Source of the DNA: an uncultured Blautia sp.
Lineage (GTDB): Bacteria; Bacillota; Clostridia; Lachnospirales; Lachnospiraceae
Assembly: GCA_900540785.1 (NCBI GenBank)
Contig: UQHF01000009.1
Location: 47,414 to 111,413, forward strand
Length of the DNA: 64,000 bases
Reading direction: 5' to 3'
Numbering within the stretch: the first letter of the stretch is position 1; the number at the start of each line of letters is the position of its first letter. Of this stretch, positions 35,792-44,225 are shown piece after piece. A program made the translations under genes and the position numbers. Under the pieces are notes generated by a model, which was not told the origin of the DNA, searched no databases, and was given only the letters and a program-made list of their open reading frames with translations.

Positions 35792-35835
35792 TCGCGAAAA
35801 ATCTCGAATTTTCACGAACGAAAAACCGTGAAAAA
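35792..35835. promoter_or_regulatory. Cluster of TCG(C/T)GAAAAAT half-sites
   Basis: TCGCGAAAAAT, then the inverted copy ATTTTCACGA, then CCGTGAAAAAT lie within about 45 bases right after the DUF3791 pair. The first two form a palindrome. A related tandem CTCGAAAA appears at 43099-43116. This could be an operator or an unusual leader; the factor is unknown. Confidence 0.3.
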
Positions 35836-35886
35836 TAAAAGCAAATATGGTAATATTTTCCTTGGGATAATCGTTAAAAGATGTGG

Positions 35887-35925
35887 AAAGCCCGGTTGGA
35901 GCTTATGCTTTGACCGGGCTTTTTG
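35887..35925 (+). terminator. Intrinsic terminator after the DUF3791 pair
   Basis: AAAGCCCGGT and ACCGGGCTTT pair around a 16-base loop and are followed by T-rich sequence. It separates the small gene pair from the membrane protein gene at 36035. Confidence 0.85.
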
Positions 35926-35971
35926 CATCTTTTTGTATTTGTGCAAAACGGATAAAAACAGAACATAATTC

Positions 35972-36000
35972 TTGCTTCATTTATGCAAAAATGGTAAAAT
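35972..36000 (+). promoter_or_regulatory. Promoter of the membrane protein gene at 36035
   Basis: TTGCTT and TAAAAT are separated by 17 bases, and AGAGAGGGA precedes ATG 36035. The longer in-frame extension from 35972 starts inside this promoter and is therefore rejected. Confidence 0.6.
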
Positions 36001-36034
36001 CGGGATATACGAAACGGAGAAAGAGAGGGAATAT

Positions 36035-37273
36035 ATGGAGAATGTAGTTGTGAGAGAACGGAAGGTCGTGCTGAGAGTCGGGGGTATCTGCACGTTGTTT
36101 TTTGGAATCATGTATCTGGCAGCGCTTTTTTCGGCAATATCGGATCATTCGGGAACAGCGGTTTTTGTAGCACTTTCAGTTTTTATCCTGCCTTTTGTGG
36201 GCCTGGGATTGTATGTGTTCCTGTCTTACTTTAAAAGGCGTCTGGAATTTTCTTATAAAGAGTTTACAGTGTATTCTGTCCTCGGAAAGAAAAAGGTATA
36301 TCCATATACAGATATACGGCGTTTGCTTTTCATAGAACGGGCAGGGGAAATCCGGATTGCAATTCTGGGAAAAGAAGGGGAAAGACTGGCATCTTTTGAG
36401 ACGAATATGAGCGGGGCAGAGGAAGCGCTTTTATTTCTGGAAAAGAAAGGCATTTCTCTTTCAGAGAGGGATTTTGTAGGGGAGGAAGCCTGCGATGAAA
36501 AAACGAGAAAGGCTTTAAAATGGTATGAAAAATCTGCTTATCTTACAAATTGGAACAGAGAGAAAGAAGCAGAGAGGACAAAAAAGGTCTGTACAGAGGA
36601 AGATGTAAAAAGGCAGCAGAAGCGTCTTAAAATCTTAGGAAGGATTTTATTTGTTTTTGTCATTCTTGTATATTTTGCAGGGGCAAAATATATGGTGGCA
36701 GGCTGGGTGTCTGTTCTTCTTTTTGTCTGGTTTCTTTATATTTATCTCTACCCGAGAGCATACATAGAAAAATCAGGAAAAAAGAAAAATGATGCCTACA
36801 CGCTTGTGATTCCCTGGGGAGGCGCTGTACTGGCTCTTCTGGCATGTCTTGCCGTTACGGATATGTTTAATGTGACAGATGGAGAACTGTTTGCTCATGC
36901 AGGGATTTTGGGGGCAATTCTTCTGATTCCTTATTTTATAAAAGTTCTTTTCTTTGCAAAGGAAAGCTCAAAGGGAAGAATCGTGTTTGTGATTCTCGCA
37001 GGTCTGTCAATAGCATTTACCCTTACCCTTCCTGTAAATTATCTTCTTACTACAGGAAAATCGAGTCATGTCCCCATGATCGTAACAGGGAAAAGAGAGA
37101 GTAGTTCTTCGAAAGGCGGAACAGATTATTATATTTCAGGGAATTATCAGGGGGAAAATATGGATATGACGGTGTCCAAAAGCCTTTTTGAGAGCGTGGA
37201 CGAGGGAAGTCTTGTACAGATTTGTGAGAGGGAGAGTATCCTGGGACTTACATACTGGAATATTCATGAGTAA
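36035..37273 (+). CDS. Unknown multi-pass membrane protein
   Basis: I do not recognise this 412-residue protein. It has two hydrophobic helices near 15-60, then a PH-like soluble stretch (KEFTVYSVLGKKKVYPYTDIRR, ILGKEGERLASFET) and a charged linker. Further helices lie near 205-245 and 255-360, with a short extracytoplasmic beta-rich C-terminus. It is followed after 19 bases by another membrane protein with a zinc-type motif, so the two may form a unit. No transport motif is visible. Confidence 0.6.
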   Translation: MENVVVRERKVVLRVGGICTLFFGIMYLAALFSAISDHSGTAVFVALSVFILPFVGLGLYVFLSYFKRRLEFSYKEFTVYSVLGKKKVYPYTDIRRLLFIERAGEIRIAILGKEGERLASFETNMSGAEEALLFLEKKGISLSERDFVGEEACDEKTRKALKWYEKSAYLTNWNREKEAERTKKVCTEEDVKRQQKRLKILGRILFVFVILVYFAGAKYMVAGWVSVLLFVWFLYIYLYPRAYIEKSGKKKNDAYTLVIPWGGAVLALLACLAVTDMFNVTDGELFAHAGILGAILLIPYFIKVLFFAKESSKGRIVFVILAGLSIAFTLTLPVNYLLTTGKSSHVPMIVTGKRESSSSKGGTDYYISGNYQGENMDMTVSKSLFESVDEGSLVQICERESILGLTYWNIHE

Positions 37274-37292
37274 ATTATAGGAGGTAAAAAAT

Positions 37293-38246
37293 ATGTTGGG
37301 AAGCGGTTTAAAGAAAATGGCAAAAGAGGCTGGGCTGAAGATAGATAAAGGCGTGGCATATGGAGAATATATGGGGTATTCAGTCACTATGTGGGAAGGA
37401 AACGGATATAAAGGGCTTGGAGTTTCTGCCAGATGTGCAGAGGAGAGCAGGCTTTCCGCATTTTTGCGGCAGTTTGATAATAAGGAAACGCGTAAAAAAT
37501 ACAGGATCGATCAAGTGCATGTTTGGATGGAGGGGATGCAGATAATATTTAATGATGCTCCGGGAACTATGAAGCGTTATCGGGAATTTACGGAGTGGTT
37601 TCTTCCTCAGCTTTCTCTGTATGGATTTCTTAGCAGTGACTATTGTCCTATGTGCGGGCTTTTATTAGACGGAGCTTCTTCCTGGAGACTGGATAAGCTG
37701 GCAGTACACGGACATGACAGATGTTTTGCTTCCAGAGAACAGGAGGAAAAAGCAGAAGTGGAAAAAATAAAGAATGAAGATACTGGAAGTTATGTTTCCG
37801 GCTTTCTGGGAGCTGTCCTTGGTGCGCTTCTGGGAGCGATTCCCTGGGCGATTGCCCTATTTATGGGATATATTGCGTCTGTTCTCGGATTGCTTATCAG
37901 CCTGCTTTCTGCCAAGGGATATGACCTTTTGCATGGAAAGATGGGAAAAGGAAAGATTCTCATAGTCACATTCGTATCGGCTGTGGGAGTTGTGTGCGGC
38001 AATATTCTGGGAGATGTACTTTCCATTGCAGTTATGATTGGAAAGGGAGAGCTTTTTGGAGCTTCTTTTGCAGATATTCCAGTCATTATGGCGGAATTGT
38101 TTCGGGATGCCGAATATATGGATGTGTTCCAGACAAATCTGAAACTTGGGCTTTTCTTTGCTCTGCTTGGAATGGCGGGAGTAATTTGGAAAATGTATAG
38201 AGAAAATCCTACCAGAATGGTTTCCTCAAAAAAACTGAATGGATAA
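37293..38246 (+). CDS. Unknown protein with N-terminal zinc-like motif and C-terminal membrane helices
   Basis: This 317-residue protein has a soluble N-terminal part of about 165 residues with CPMCG near 113 and an HGHDRC segment near 135, a likely CxxC...HxxxC zinc site. Three or four hydrophobic helices follow (about 170-215, 225-250, 285-305). AGGAGG precedes ATG 37293. It shares an operon with the preceding membrane protein. No function can be assigned. Confidence 0.6.
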   Translation: MLGSGLKKMAKEAGLKIDKGVAYGEYMGYSVTMWEGNGYKGLGVSARCAEESRLSAFLRQFDNKETRKKYRIDQVHVWMEGMQIIFNDAPGTMKRYREFTEWFLPQLSLYGFLSSDYCPMCGLLLDGASSWRLDKLAVHGHDRCFASREQEEKAEVEKIKNEDTGSYVSGFLGAVLGALLGAIPWAIALFMGYIASVLGLLISLLSAKGYDLLHGKMGKGKILIVTFVSAVGVVCGNILGDVLSIAVMIGKGELFGASFADIPVIMAELFRDAEYMDVFQTNLKLGLFFALLGMAGVIWKMYRENPTRMVSSKKLNG

Positions 38247-38255
38247 AATCTGCAT

Positions 38256-38284
38256 TTGCCTTTCTTTTTAAAAAGTGTTATGAT
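38256..38284 (+). promoter_or_regulatory. Promoter of the second MATE gene
   Basis: TTGCCT and TATGAT have a 17-base spacer (38256-38284). The GTG at 38319 with its GGGGG site lies just downstream, supporting that start over the one at 38256, which would begin in the promoter. Confidence 0.65.
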
Positions 38285-38318
38285 AAAAGATACGACAAAA
38301 GAGAAGGGGGAAAGTTTT

Positions 38319-39683
38319 GTGAAACAGGATTCAATTTCAACAGAAAACAAAATGGGCGTTATGCCTGTGGGAAAGCTTCTTTTAAGTATGTCTGTCCCCA
38401 TGATGATTTCCATGCTTGTTCAGGCTTTGTATAACATTGTAGACAGTATGTTTGTAGCACAGCTTAACGAGAATGCACTCACTGCCGTATCTCTTGCCTT
38501 TCCGGTGCAGAATCTTATGATCGCTGTGGGAACTGGTACGGGAGTCGGTGTCAATGCCCTTGTATCAAGATCTCTTGGAGAGAAAAATACAGAACATGCA
38601 AATAAGGCGGCAAATAACGGAGTTTACTTGTCTCTGTTCAGCTTTCTGGCATTTGCACTTCTTACCGGGATTTTCGGGAAGATCTTTTTCCAGGTACAGA
38701 CAGGAGACGCGCAGATTATTTCCTACGGAGCAGATTATGTGAGAATTGTAGGAATTATGTCATTTGGAGTTTTCTTTCAGTTTATTTTTGAGAGACTTTT
38801 GCAGTCTACAGGAAAAACTCTGTACACGATGGTTACGCAGTCATTAGGAGCGATTATTAACATTATCCTGGACCCGATTATGATATTCGGACTGTTCGGT
38901 TTTCCAAGAATGGAAGTAGCAGGGGCTGCTCTTGCTACGGTTGTGGGACAGATTGTGGCTGCATCTCTGGCTTTTTGGTTTAATGTGAAAAAAAATAAGG
39001 AGCTTCATATTTCCATTACAAAATACCGTCTTTCCGGCATCGTGGTAAAACAGATCTACAGTGTGGGTATTCCGTCTATTATTATGGCGTCTATCGGTTC
39101 TGTTATGACATTTGGTATGAACAAAATTTTAATGGCGTTTACTTCTACGGCGACGGCTGTTTTCGGAGTGTATTTTAAGCTGCAGAGCTTTATTTTCATG
39201 CCGGTGTTTGGTTTAAATAATGGTCTTGTTCCCATTGCAGCATACAATTATGGGGCAAGAAAACCCAAAAGAATTATGAAATCCATAAAATTAAGTATTA
39301 TTTATGCAGAATCCATTATGTTTGTGGGAGTGTTGATATTCCAGTTTTTCAGCGCAGGTCTTCTGGGTATATTTAATGCTTCCGATTCTATGCTGGAAAT
39401 TGGAGTACCGGCTCTTCGGATCATCAGCTTAAGCTTCCTGCTTGCCGGCTTTGGAATTGTATGTTCTTCTGTTTTTCAGGCTTTGGGACACGGAATGTTA
39501 AGCCTTATTGTCTCTGTCCTGAGACAGCTGGTCGTACTTCTTCCGGCAGCCTTTATTCTTTCCAGGACGGGTGTACTTTCTGCCATCTGGTGGGCATTTC
39601 CTATTGCGGAAGTCTTTGCCGGAGTGATAAGTTTTATTTTTATCCGCCATGTTTACAGGAAAGAGATACATACGATGATGTAA
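38319..39683 (+). CDS. MATE-family efflux transporter
   Basis: This 454-residue protein has the MATE twelve-helix, two-repeat layout with typical segments PVGKLLLSMSVPMMISML and ALYNIVDSMFVAQLNENALTA. The latter includes the conserved YNIVD and the ALTAVSLAFP helix. It begins at GTG 38319. It is a second, distinct MATE protein beside those at 19254 and 40825. The substrate is unknown; multidrug or metabolite export is usual. Confidence 0.9.
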   Translation: MKQDSISTENKMGVMPVGKLLLSMSVPMMISMLVQALYNIVDSMFVAQLNENALTAVSLAFPVQNLMIAVGTGTGVGVNALVSRSLGEKNTEHANKAANNGVYLSLFSFLAFALLTGIFGKIFFQVQTGDAQIISYGADYVRIVGIMSFGVFFQFIFERLLQSTGKTLYTMVTQSLGAIINIILDPIMIFGLFGFPRMEVAGAALATVVGQIVAASLAFWFNVKKNKELHISITKYRLSGIVVKQIYSVGIPSIIMASIGSVMTFGMNKILMAFTSTATAVFGVYFKLQSFIFMPVFGLNNGLVPIAAYNYGARKPKRIMKSIKLSIIYAESIMFVGVLIFQFFSAGLLGIFNASDSMLEIGVPALRIISLSFLLAGFGIVCSSVFQALGHGMLSLIVSVLRQLVVLLPAAFILSRTGVLSAIWWAFPIAEVFAGVISFIFIRHVYRKEIHTMM

Positions 39684-39687
39684 AAAT

Positions 39688-39733
39688 AAAAGGACATTTC
39701 CATTCACTGAGAGTGAGCGGAAGCGTCCTTTTT
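39688..39733. terminator. Bidirectional terminator between MATE and merR genes
   Basis: AAAGGAC pairs with GTCCTTT, with inner TTCC/GGAA and CACT/AGTG segments, and ends in T residues on one side and an A-rich flank on the other. It overlaps the 3' end of the minus-strand merR gene. Confidence 0.8.
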
Positions 39734-40111
39734 CTCGGTGTGTGCAGCAATAGCTGCTTCATAATACTGGCATTTGTAATTGATGGTATCTAAAATTGTC
39801 TGTAATTCAGCCATTTGTGCTTCGACTGCCTGTTTTCGTTCTAAAAACATTTCATACCGTTTCTGTAAAGTAACGTCACCCTGTTCAATCCAGTTGCTGA
39901 ATTGTCGGATTTCTTTAATGGGCATTCCGGTTTTCTTTAAACAGTTAATGATACGAAGGGTTGCAATATCTTTTTCTGTAAAAACACGATAGCCGGATTC
40001 CAGTCTTTTCATAAAGGGCAATAATCCCTCTTTGTCGTAATAGCGAATGGTACTTGTCGGAACGCCCATCATTTTAGCGGCGTCCTTAATTGTGTATGTT
40101 TCTTTTTTCAT
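39704..40111 (-). CDS. MerR-family transcriptional regulator
   Basis: This 135-residue regulator has the MerR N-terminal DNA-binding motif TIKDAAKMMGVPTSTIRYYDKEG and a helical coiled-coil region near 80-115. The frame continues upstream to 40198, but AAGGAG precedes ATG 40111. The divergent flavodoxin promoter has the long 19-base spacer typical of MerR control. No cysteine metal-binding loop is obvious, so an organic or redox signal is more likely than a metal. Confidence 0.88.
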   Translation of the reverse strand: MKKETYTIKDAAKMMGVPTSTIRYYDKEGLLPFMKRLESGYRVFTEKDIATLRIINCLKKTGMPIKEIRQFSNWIEQGDVTLQKRYEMFLERKQAVEAQMAELQTILDTINYKCQYYEAAIAAHTEKKDASAHSQ

Positions 40112-40148
40112 AGAGAGCTCCTTGACTATAAAAATTTTTCGAAAAAGC

Positions 40149-40179
40149 TTGACTTTAAACTCAACTTTAATGTTAGACT
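40149..40179 (+). promoter_or_regulatory. MerR-type promoter of the flavodoxin gene
   Basis: TTGACT (40149-40154) and TAGACT (40174-40179) are 19 bases apart. The spacer contains the near-palindrome CTTTAAACTCAACTTTAA, typical of MerR/AdhR operators. MerR proteins untwist such long spacers to activate transcription. The divergent regulator gene supports control of the flavodoxin by this MerR. Confidence 0.7.
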
Positions 40180-40228
40180 GTAAGAAGACAAAAGTCAAGT
40201 ATATAACAATTCAGAGGAGGACTTGATA

Positions 40229-40705
40229 ATGAAAAAAATATTAGTTACATATTTTAGCGCAACAGGGACAACAAAAAGAGTTGCTGAAAAACTGGCAGAA
40301 GGAATCCAGGCGGATTTATTTGAAATCCAGGCTCAAGAACCTTATACAAGTGCTGATTTGGACTGGCGAAACAGTAAAAGCAGAAGCTCGGTTGAAATGA
40401 ACGACAGAAGCAGCAGACCCGAAATCAGTCATACAGTTCAAAACATGGAGCAGTATGAGGTTGTTTTTATCGGCTTTCCTATCTGGTGGTACAGAGAGCC
40501 GTCCATTATTGACACATTTGTGGAAGCTTATGATTTTACTGGAAAACAGATTATTCCGTTTGCGACATCTGGAGGAAGTGGAATGGGGAAATCCGGTAAA
40601 AATTTAGAATCCCTTACTCATGGCGCAAGTGTAGATAATGGCAAATGTTTTGCTTCTGGAACAACAGAAACAGATCTTGCCGAATGGGCAAAAAAATGGT
40701 TGTGA
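40229..40705 (+). CDS. Flavodoxin
   Basis: This 158-residue FMN protein has the N-terminal flavodoxin motif VTYFSATGTTKRVAE, the aromatic loop GFPIWWYREP near 85 and FATSGGSGMGKSG near 113. It is the modern-type flavodoxin often annotated as NAD(P)H-dependent oxidoreductase. ATG 40229 is chosen over the upstream TTG because of GAGGAGG at 40214. It is probably induced through the adjacent MerR regulator. Confidence 0.9.
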   Translation: MKKILVTYFSATGTTKRVAEKLAEGIQADLFEIQAQEPYTSADLDWRNSKSRSSVEMNDRSSRPEISHTVQNMEQYEVVFIGFPIWWYREPSIIDTFVEAYDFTGKQIIPFATSGGSGMGKSGKNLESLTHGASVDNGKCFASGTTETDLAEWAKKWL

Positions 40706-40755
40706 TTCAGACTTTTCTTATATCGTGCTGACAAAAAGGTTCGCAGAAGTTAATC

Positions 40756-40805
40756 GCCCGCCCTGTCCGATGGAATTATATACTGTCGGACAGGACGGGC
40801 TGTTT
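40756..40805. terminator. Long bidirectional terminator between flavodoxin and MATE genes
   Basis: GCCCGCCCTGTCCGA pairs with TCGGACAGGACGGGC around a 15-base loop with a single mismatch, followed by TGTTTATTTT. It separates convergent transcription units. Confidence 0.9.
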
Positions 40806-40824
40806 ATTTTCAGAAAATCAATTC

Positions 40825-42192
40825 TTATGAAACCACAGTCTGTTCTCTTTTGGTAAGATGCTTATTAATAATAAGAAGAAACACAGTTGTAGATAAAATG
40901 GAACTTGTAATATCTGCAATGGGTTCTGCATAAAAGGCAGCTTTTGCAGTAAAAAGAGCAGGAAGCACAAAGGTACAGATTACAAAGAGCCCTTTTCGAA
41001 ATACAGAGAGAGCAAGTGCTGTCTTTGTTCGTTCCATTGCGGTAAGTCCGTCCACAAATACATACTGGAAGCTCAATGGGATGATCATCAGAGTGTAGAT
41101 GCGGATTGCCCATACAGAGCATTCCATGTATGCTGCCTCTGATGTGAAAAGCTTTACAAAATACTGCGGTGCAAACTGGGACACAAGAAACATAAAAGTA
41201 GTAAAGCAGAGCATTAATATAAGGATATGTTTTTCTGCATGCTTCACGCGTTTTGTCTGTTTTGCCCCGTAATTGTAGCTTAAAATTGCCTGTGTGCCGC
41301 CGCTTATCCCAATCATGGGAGAGGTGATCATAAGAAGGTAACTCTGAGCAATCGTCGCGCAGGTGATCAGCATATCTCCCTCTGAGGGACCGCCGTATTT
41401 CTGAAGGACTGTATTCATGGCAATGAGGATAATGCTGTCCGTTGCCAGAATAAGAAATGGAGAAAATCCCAGATATAGAATCCTGCCCATCACTCTGGAA
41501 GAATAATTTCCAAAAGAGATTTTTACATGAATTTTTTTGCCAAGTAAAAAGCAAAGGGCAAAAATAAAGGAAGCAAACTGAGAAATAACGGTTGCGATTG
41601 CCGCTCCTGCTACGTCCATGTGAAATACAAAAATAAACACAGGGTCAAGAATGATATTAGATACAGCGCCAATGAGTACAGTTGCCATTCCAATCATGGG
41701 AAAACCCTGACAGTTGATAAAGTAGTTCAGTCCCGCCGCCATCAGAGCAAAAAAAGTACCTGCTGTGTAAATCGTCATATAGGTGTTGGCATAAGGAAAG
41801 GTAAGCTCACTTGCTCCGAACCACATAAGGAGCTGGTCCTTTAAAAGCAGAAAAGCGATGGTAAGGATCAGGGAAAAAACACATAAAAGCAGAAACGAGT
41901 TTGATAAAATCTGTTTTGCTTTTTTGTAATTTTTTTCACCCATACGGATTCCCATTAAAATAGAACCGCCAAGTCCTACAAGCGTTCCAAAGGAAGTTAA
42001 AAGGGTGACGATCGGTCCGCACACGCCTACGCCTGCAAGCGCCTGTGCTCCGATAGACGGAATGTGTCCGATATACATTCTGTCAATAATGCTGTACAGT
42101 ACATTTACAAACTGGGCGATCATGGCGGGAATCGCCAGTCGTAAAACAAGGGAAGAAACCGAGTCCCTTCCCAGATCAGCAGATGCTTTCAT
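40825..42192 (-). CDS. MATE-family efflux transporter
   Basis: This 455-residue MATE protein has the usual two-repeat helices (SLVLRLAIPAMIAQFVNVLYSIIDRMY at its N-terminus, GFSPFLILATDSI in the second half). The frame starts further upstream at a TTG; GGGAGGAA fits ATG 42192 best, with 42198 possible. It is the third MATE protein in the window. Substrate unknown. Confidence 0.88.
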   Translation of the reverse strand: MKASADLGRDSVSSLVLRLAIPAMIAQFVNVLYSIIDRMYIGHIPSIGAQALAGVGVCGPIVTLLTSFGTLVGLGGSILMGIRMGEKNYKKAKQILSNSFLLLCVFSLILTIAFLLLKDQLLMWFGASELTFPYANTYMTIYTAGTFFALMAAGLNYFINCQGFPMIGMATVLIGAVSNIILDPVFIFVFHMDVAGAAIATVISQFASFIFALCFLLGKKIHVKISFGNYSSRVMGRILYLGFSPFLILATDSIILIAMNTVLQKYGGPSEGDMLITCATIAQSYLLMITSPMIGISGGTQAILSYNYGAKQTKRVKHAEKHILILMLCFTTFMFLVSQFAPQYFVKLFTSEAAYMECSVWAIRIYTLMIIPLSFQYVFVDGLTAMERTKTALALSVFRKGLFVICTFVLPALFTAKAAFYAEPIADITSSILSTTVFLLIINKHLTKREQTVVS

Positions 42193-42235
42193 TTTCATTT
42201 CCTCCCGCAAAATCGTATCGTTCTTTCAATATGAC

Positions 42236-42264
42236 ACTATAACAAATTCTTTCTGAGGATTCAA
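42236..42264 (-). promoter_or_regulatory. Promoter of the third MATE gene
   Basis: On the minus strand TTGAAT and TATAGT are separated by 17 bases. Confidence 0.6.
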
Positions 42265-42294
42265 TATTTTTGGACAAGATTCGCCGGAAAAATA

Positions 42295-42323
42295 TTTTCA
42301 AAATTTCTGTTTTTTGGTATAAT
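42295..42323 (+). promoter_or_regulatory. Promoter of the TRIC-like channel gene
   Basis: TATAAT at 42318-42323 is preceded 17 bases upstream by the weak TTTTCA. The ATG at 42364 follows GGAGAGG. Confidence 0.5.
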
Positions 42324-42363
42324 TAAGATAATAAAGGAAGAAATGAAATAAGGAGAGGAGAAA

Positions 42364-43035
42364 ATGGACTATCAGGGGATAATTACCTTTATAATGGAAA
42401 TGATAGGAACCGTAGCGTTTGCTGCGTCCGGCGCTATGGTTGGAGTGGAAAGGAAAATGGACATATTTGGAATCAGTGTTCTCGGTGTTGTGACTTCTGT
42501 AGGAGGAGGAATGATCCGTGATATTGTGCTTGGCATTATTCCGCCGAGTGTGTTTCAGCATTCTGTATATGCAGTTGTGGCGACAATTACTTCCTGTATT
42601 GTGTTTCTTGTGCTACATCAGAAAAAAGAACTGCTTCAGGGGGAATTTCGTGTGCATTACGACAGGATCATGCTGGTAATGGACTCTGTAGGCCTGGGGA
42701 TCTTTACTGTAGTAGGAGTCAATACGGGAATCCGACAGGGCTACATTGATCATACGTTTCTTCTTGTATTTCTAGGAACAATAACCGGTGTGGGAGGCGG
42801 TCTTCTCCGCGATACGATGGCAGGTGTGCCGCCGTATATTTTTGTGCGTCATATATACGCCTGTGCATCTATTGTGGGAGCGCTTGTATGTGTGTATATG
42901 TATCGTTTGTTTGGCGCTGTAGAAGCAATGGTGGTGTCTTCGGCTGTTGTTATTATTATCCGTTATCTGGCTGCCCATTACCGTTGGAATCTTCCGAAGC
43001 TCAAACTGGAGGAGGAAGAAGAAACAGGACGTTAA
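42364..43035 (+). CDS. Trimeric intracellular cation channel (TRIC/UPF0126) family protein
   Basis: This 223-residue protein has seven hydrophobic helices and two internal repeats, each with a glycine-rich turn (VVTSVGGGMIRD near 42 and TGVGGGLLRDTMAG near 140). That is the hallmark of the bacterial TRIC/YadS family of small potassium-permeable channels. It stands alone. The C-terminus is acidic and cytoplasmic. Confidence 0.88.
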   Translation: MDYQGIITFIMEMIGTVAFAASGAMVGVERKMDIFGISVLGVVTSVGGGMIRDIVLGIIPPSVFQHSVYAVVATITSCIVFLVLHQKKELLQGEFRVHYDRIMLVMDSVGLGIFTVVGVNTGIRQGYIDHTFLLVFLGTITGVGGGLLRDTMAGVPPYIFVRHIYACASIVGALVCVYMYRLFGAVEAMVVSSAVVIIIRYLAAHYRWNLPKLKLEEEEETGR

Positions 43036-43223
43036 AAGATAGAAAGATTTTTAAAGTTATGTAAAAACTTTGTGAAAATATTACATGCAAAGAGGGGACT
43101 CGAAAAATCTCGAAAATGATATTGTGTGATTTGTATAAGAATTAATGGATATTTGATGGGAAAACAGTAAAAATAACATTAAAAATATTTGCGTTGCGAA
43201 AAAACAAGAAAAAGACAGGTATG

Positions 43224-43252
43224 TTGACAAAAATGAAAAACTGGCGCATAAT
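43224..43252 (+). promoter_or_regulatory. Promoter of the HPr-like gene
   Basis: TTGACA and CATAAT are separated by 17 bases. The 190-base upstream region also contains a tandem CTCGAAAA repeat at 43099-43116. Confidence 0.7.
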
Positions 43253-43295
43253 GGCTTGAGTCCAAGGAAAGTGTATGATAGAAAGGATGAGGATT

Positions 43296-43520
43296 ATGTC
43301 TCAGAAAATTAAATTAAGCGCGCCCGAGGATGTCAAGGAGTTTGTAAAAGCAGCAAATAAGTGTGATTTTGACATTGATATTTCCTATAACAGGGTTCTT
43401 GTTGATGCAAAATCTATTTTGGGGATTTTCAGTATGGATCTGACACGTATCCTGACGGTACATTGTCACGGAGAGAGCCAGGAATTTAATCAGGCGATTC
43501 AGAAATTTGCAGTAGCATAA
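43296..43520 (+). CDS. HPr-fold protein lacking the phosphorylatable histidine
   Basis: This 74-residue protein matches HPr in its second half (ISYNRVLVDAKSILGIFSMDL, then LTVHCHG), where HPr has the serine-46 region KSILG. The first half, which normally carries GIHARPA with the catalytic histidine, reads LSAPEDVKEFVKAA and has no histidine. Histidine-dependent PTS transfer is therefore unlikely. It could be a Crh-like regulatory protein acting through the serine. ATG 43296 follows AGAAAGG and GAGG. Confidence 0.82.
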   Translation: MSQKIKLSAPEDVKEFVKAANKCDFDIDISYNRVLVDAKSILGIFSMDLTRILTVHCHGESQEFNQAIQKFAVA

Positions 43521-43547
43521 AACAGAATATACCATATAATAGGGAGA

Positions 43548-43608
43548 ACAGATATTTTTGCACAGATTGACCGGGCGTATCATGCGTGCAGAAATATCTG
43601 TTTTTTTT
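43548..43608 (+). terminator. Intrinsic terminator after the HPr-like gene
   Basis: AACAGATATTTTTGCAC and GTGCAGAAATATCTGTT pair across a 22-base loop, followed by eight T residues. Confidence 0.85.
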
Positions 43609-43813
43609 AATGCCAGGGTCAAAAGAACATAAACCACATTGTGGAAGCACGAAGTGCGAAACAATTCGTTGACATTTTTGCATTAATATCGGAATATATT
43701 TTCTGCTTGAAAATTTCATGTATCTTATTGACAGAAAGCATAAAATGTGGAAAGATAGAGAGGAAGATATTCGGACAGAATTACTATAATATTTCAGAAA
43801 AGAGGATGGCTTT

Positions 43814-44140
43814 ATGAAAATCAGCAGAATTGAACATATGTGTGAAGGAAACGGACACGTTATTATTAAAGAGATTTTAGACGCGCCTCAGTTAAACGGA
43901 AAATGCAGAATGTATGCGGAAGTAACACTGGAGCCGGGCTGCTCTCTCGGATACCATGAGCATCACGGAGAAAGTGAAACTTACTATATTCTTTCCGGAC
44001 AGGGAGAATATAATGACAATGGAGAATACCGCCCGGTACAGGCAGGAGATATTACCTTTACACCAGATGGAAAGGGACATGGACTTGCCAATACAGGAAA
44101 TGCAGACCTGGTTTTCATGGCGCTGATTATTCTCGACTGA
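43814..44140 (+). CDS. Small cupin protein
   Basis: This 108-residue single-domain cupin has the two metal motifs GYHEHHGESETYYILSGQG (residues 37-55) and PDGKGHGLANTG near 85. Such proteins bind a divalent metal and may act on small carbohydrates or sense them; the family is functionally broad. It is flanked by its own upstream region and a terminator, so it appears monocistronic. Confidence 0.85.
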   Translation: MKISRIEHMCEGNGHVIIKEILDAPQLNGKCRMYAEVTLEPGCSLGYHEHHGESETYYILSGQGEYNDNGEYRPVQAGDITFTPDGKGHGLANTGNADLVFMALIILD

Positions 44141-44146
44141 GAACAG

Positions 44147-44180
44147 AAAGGAAGCAGCAGATTTGCAGGGCTTCCTTTTT
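44147..44180 (+). terminator. Intrinsic terminator after the cupin gene
   Basis: AAGGAAGC and GCTTCCTT pair, followed by a T-rich run. Confidence 0.85.
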
Positions 44181-44225
44181 CTTTCAATATAAATAAAGCA
44201 GATAAAATAATGAAGGGACAACATT

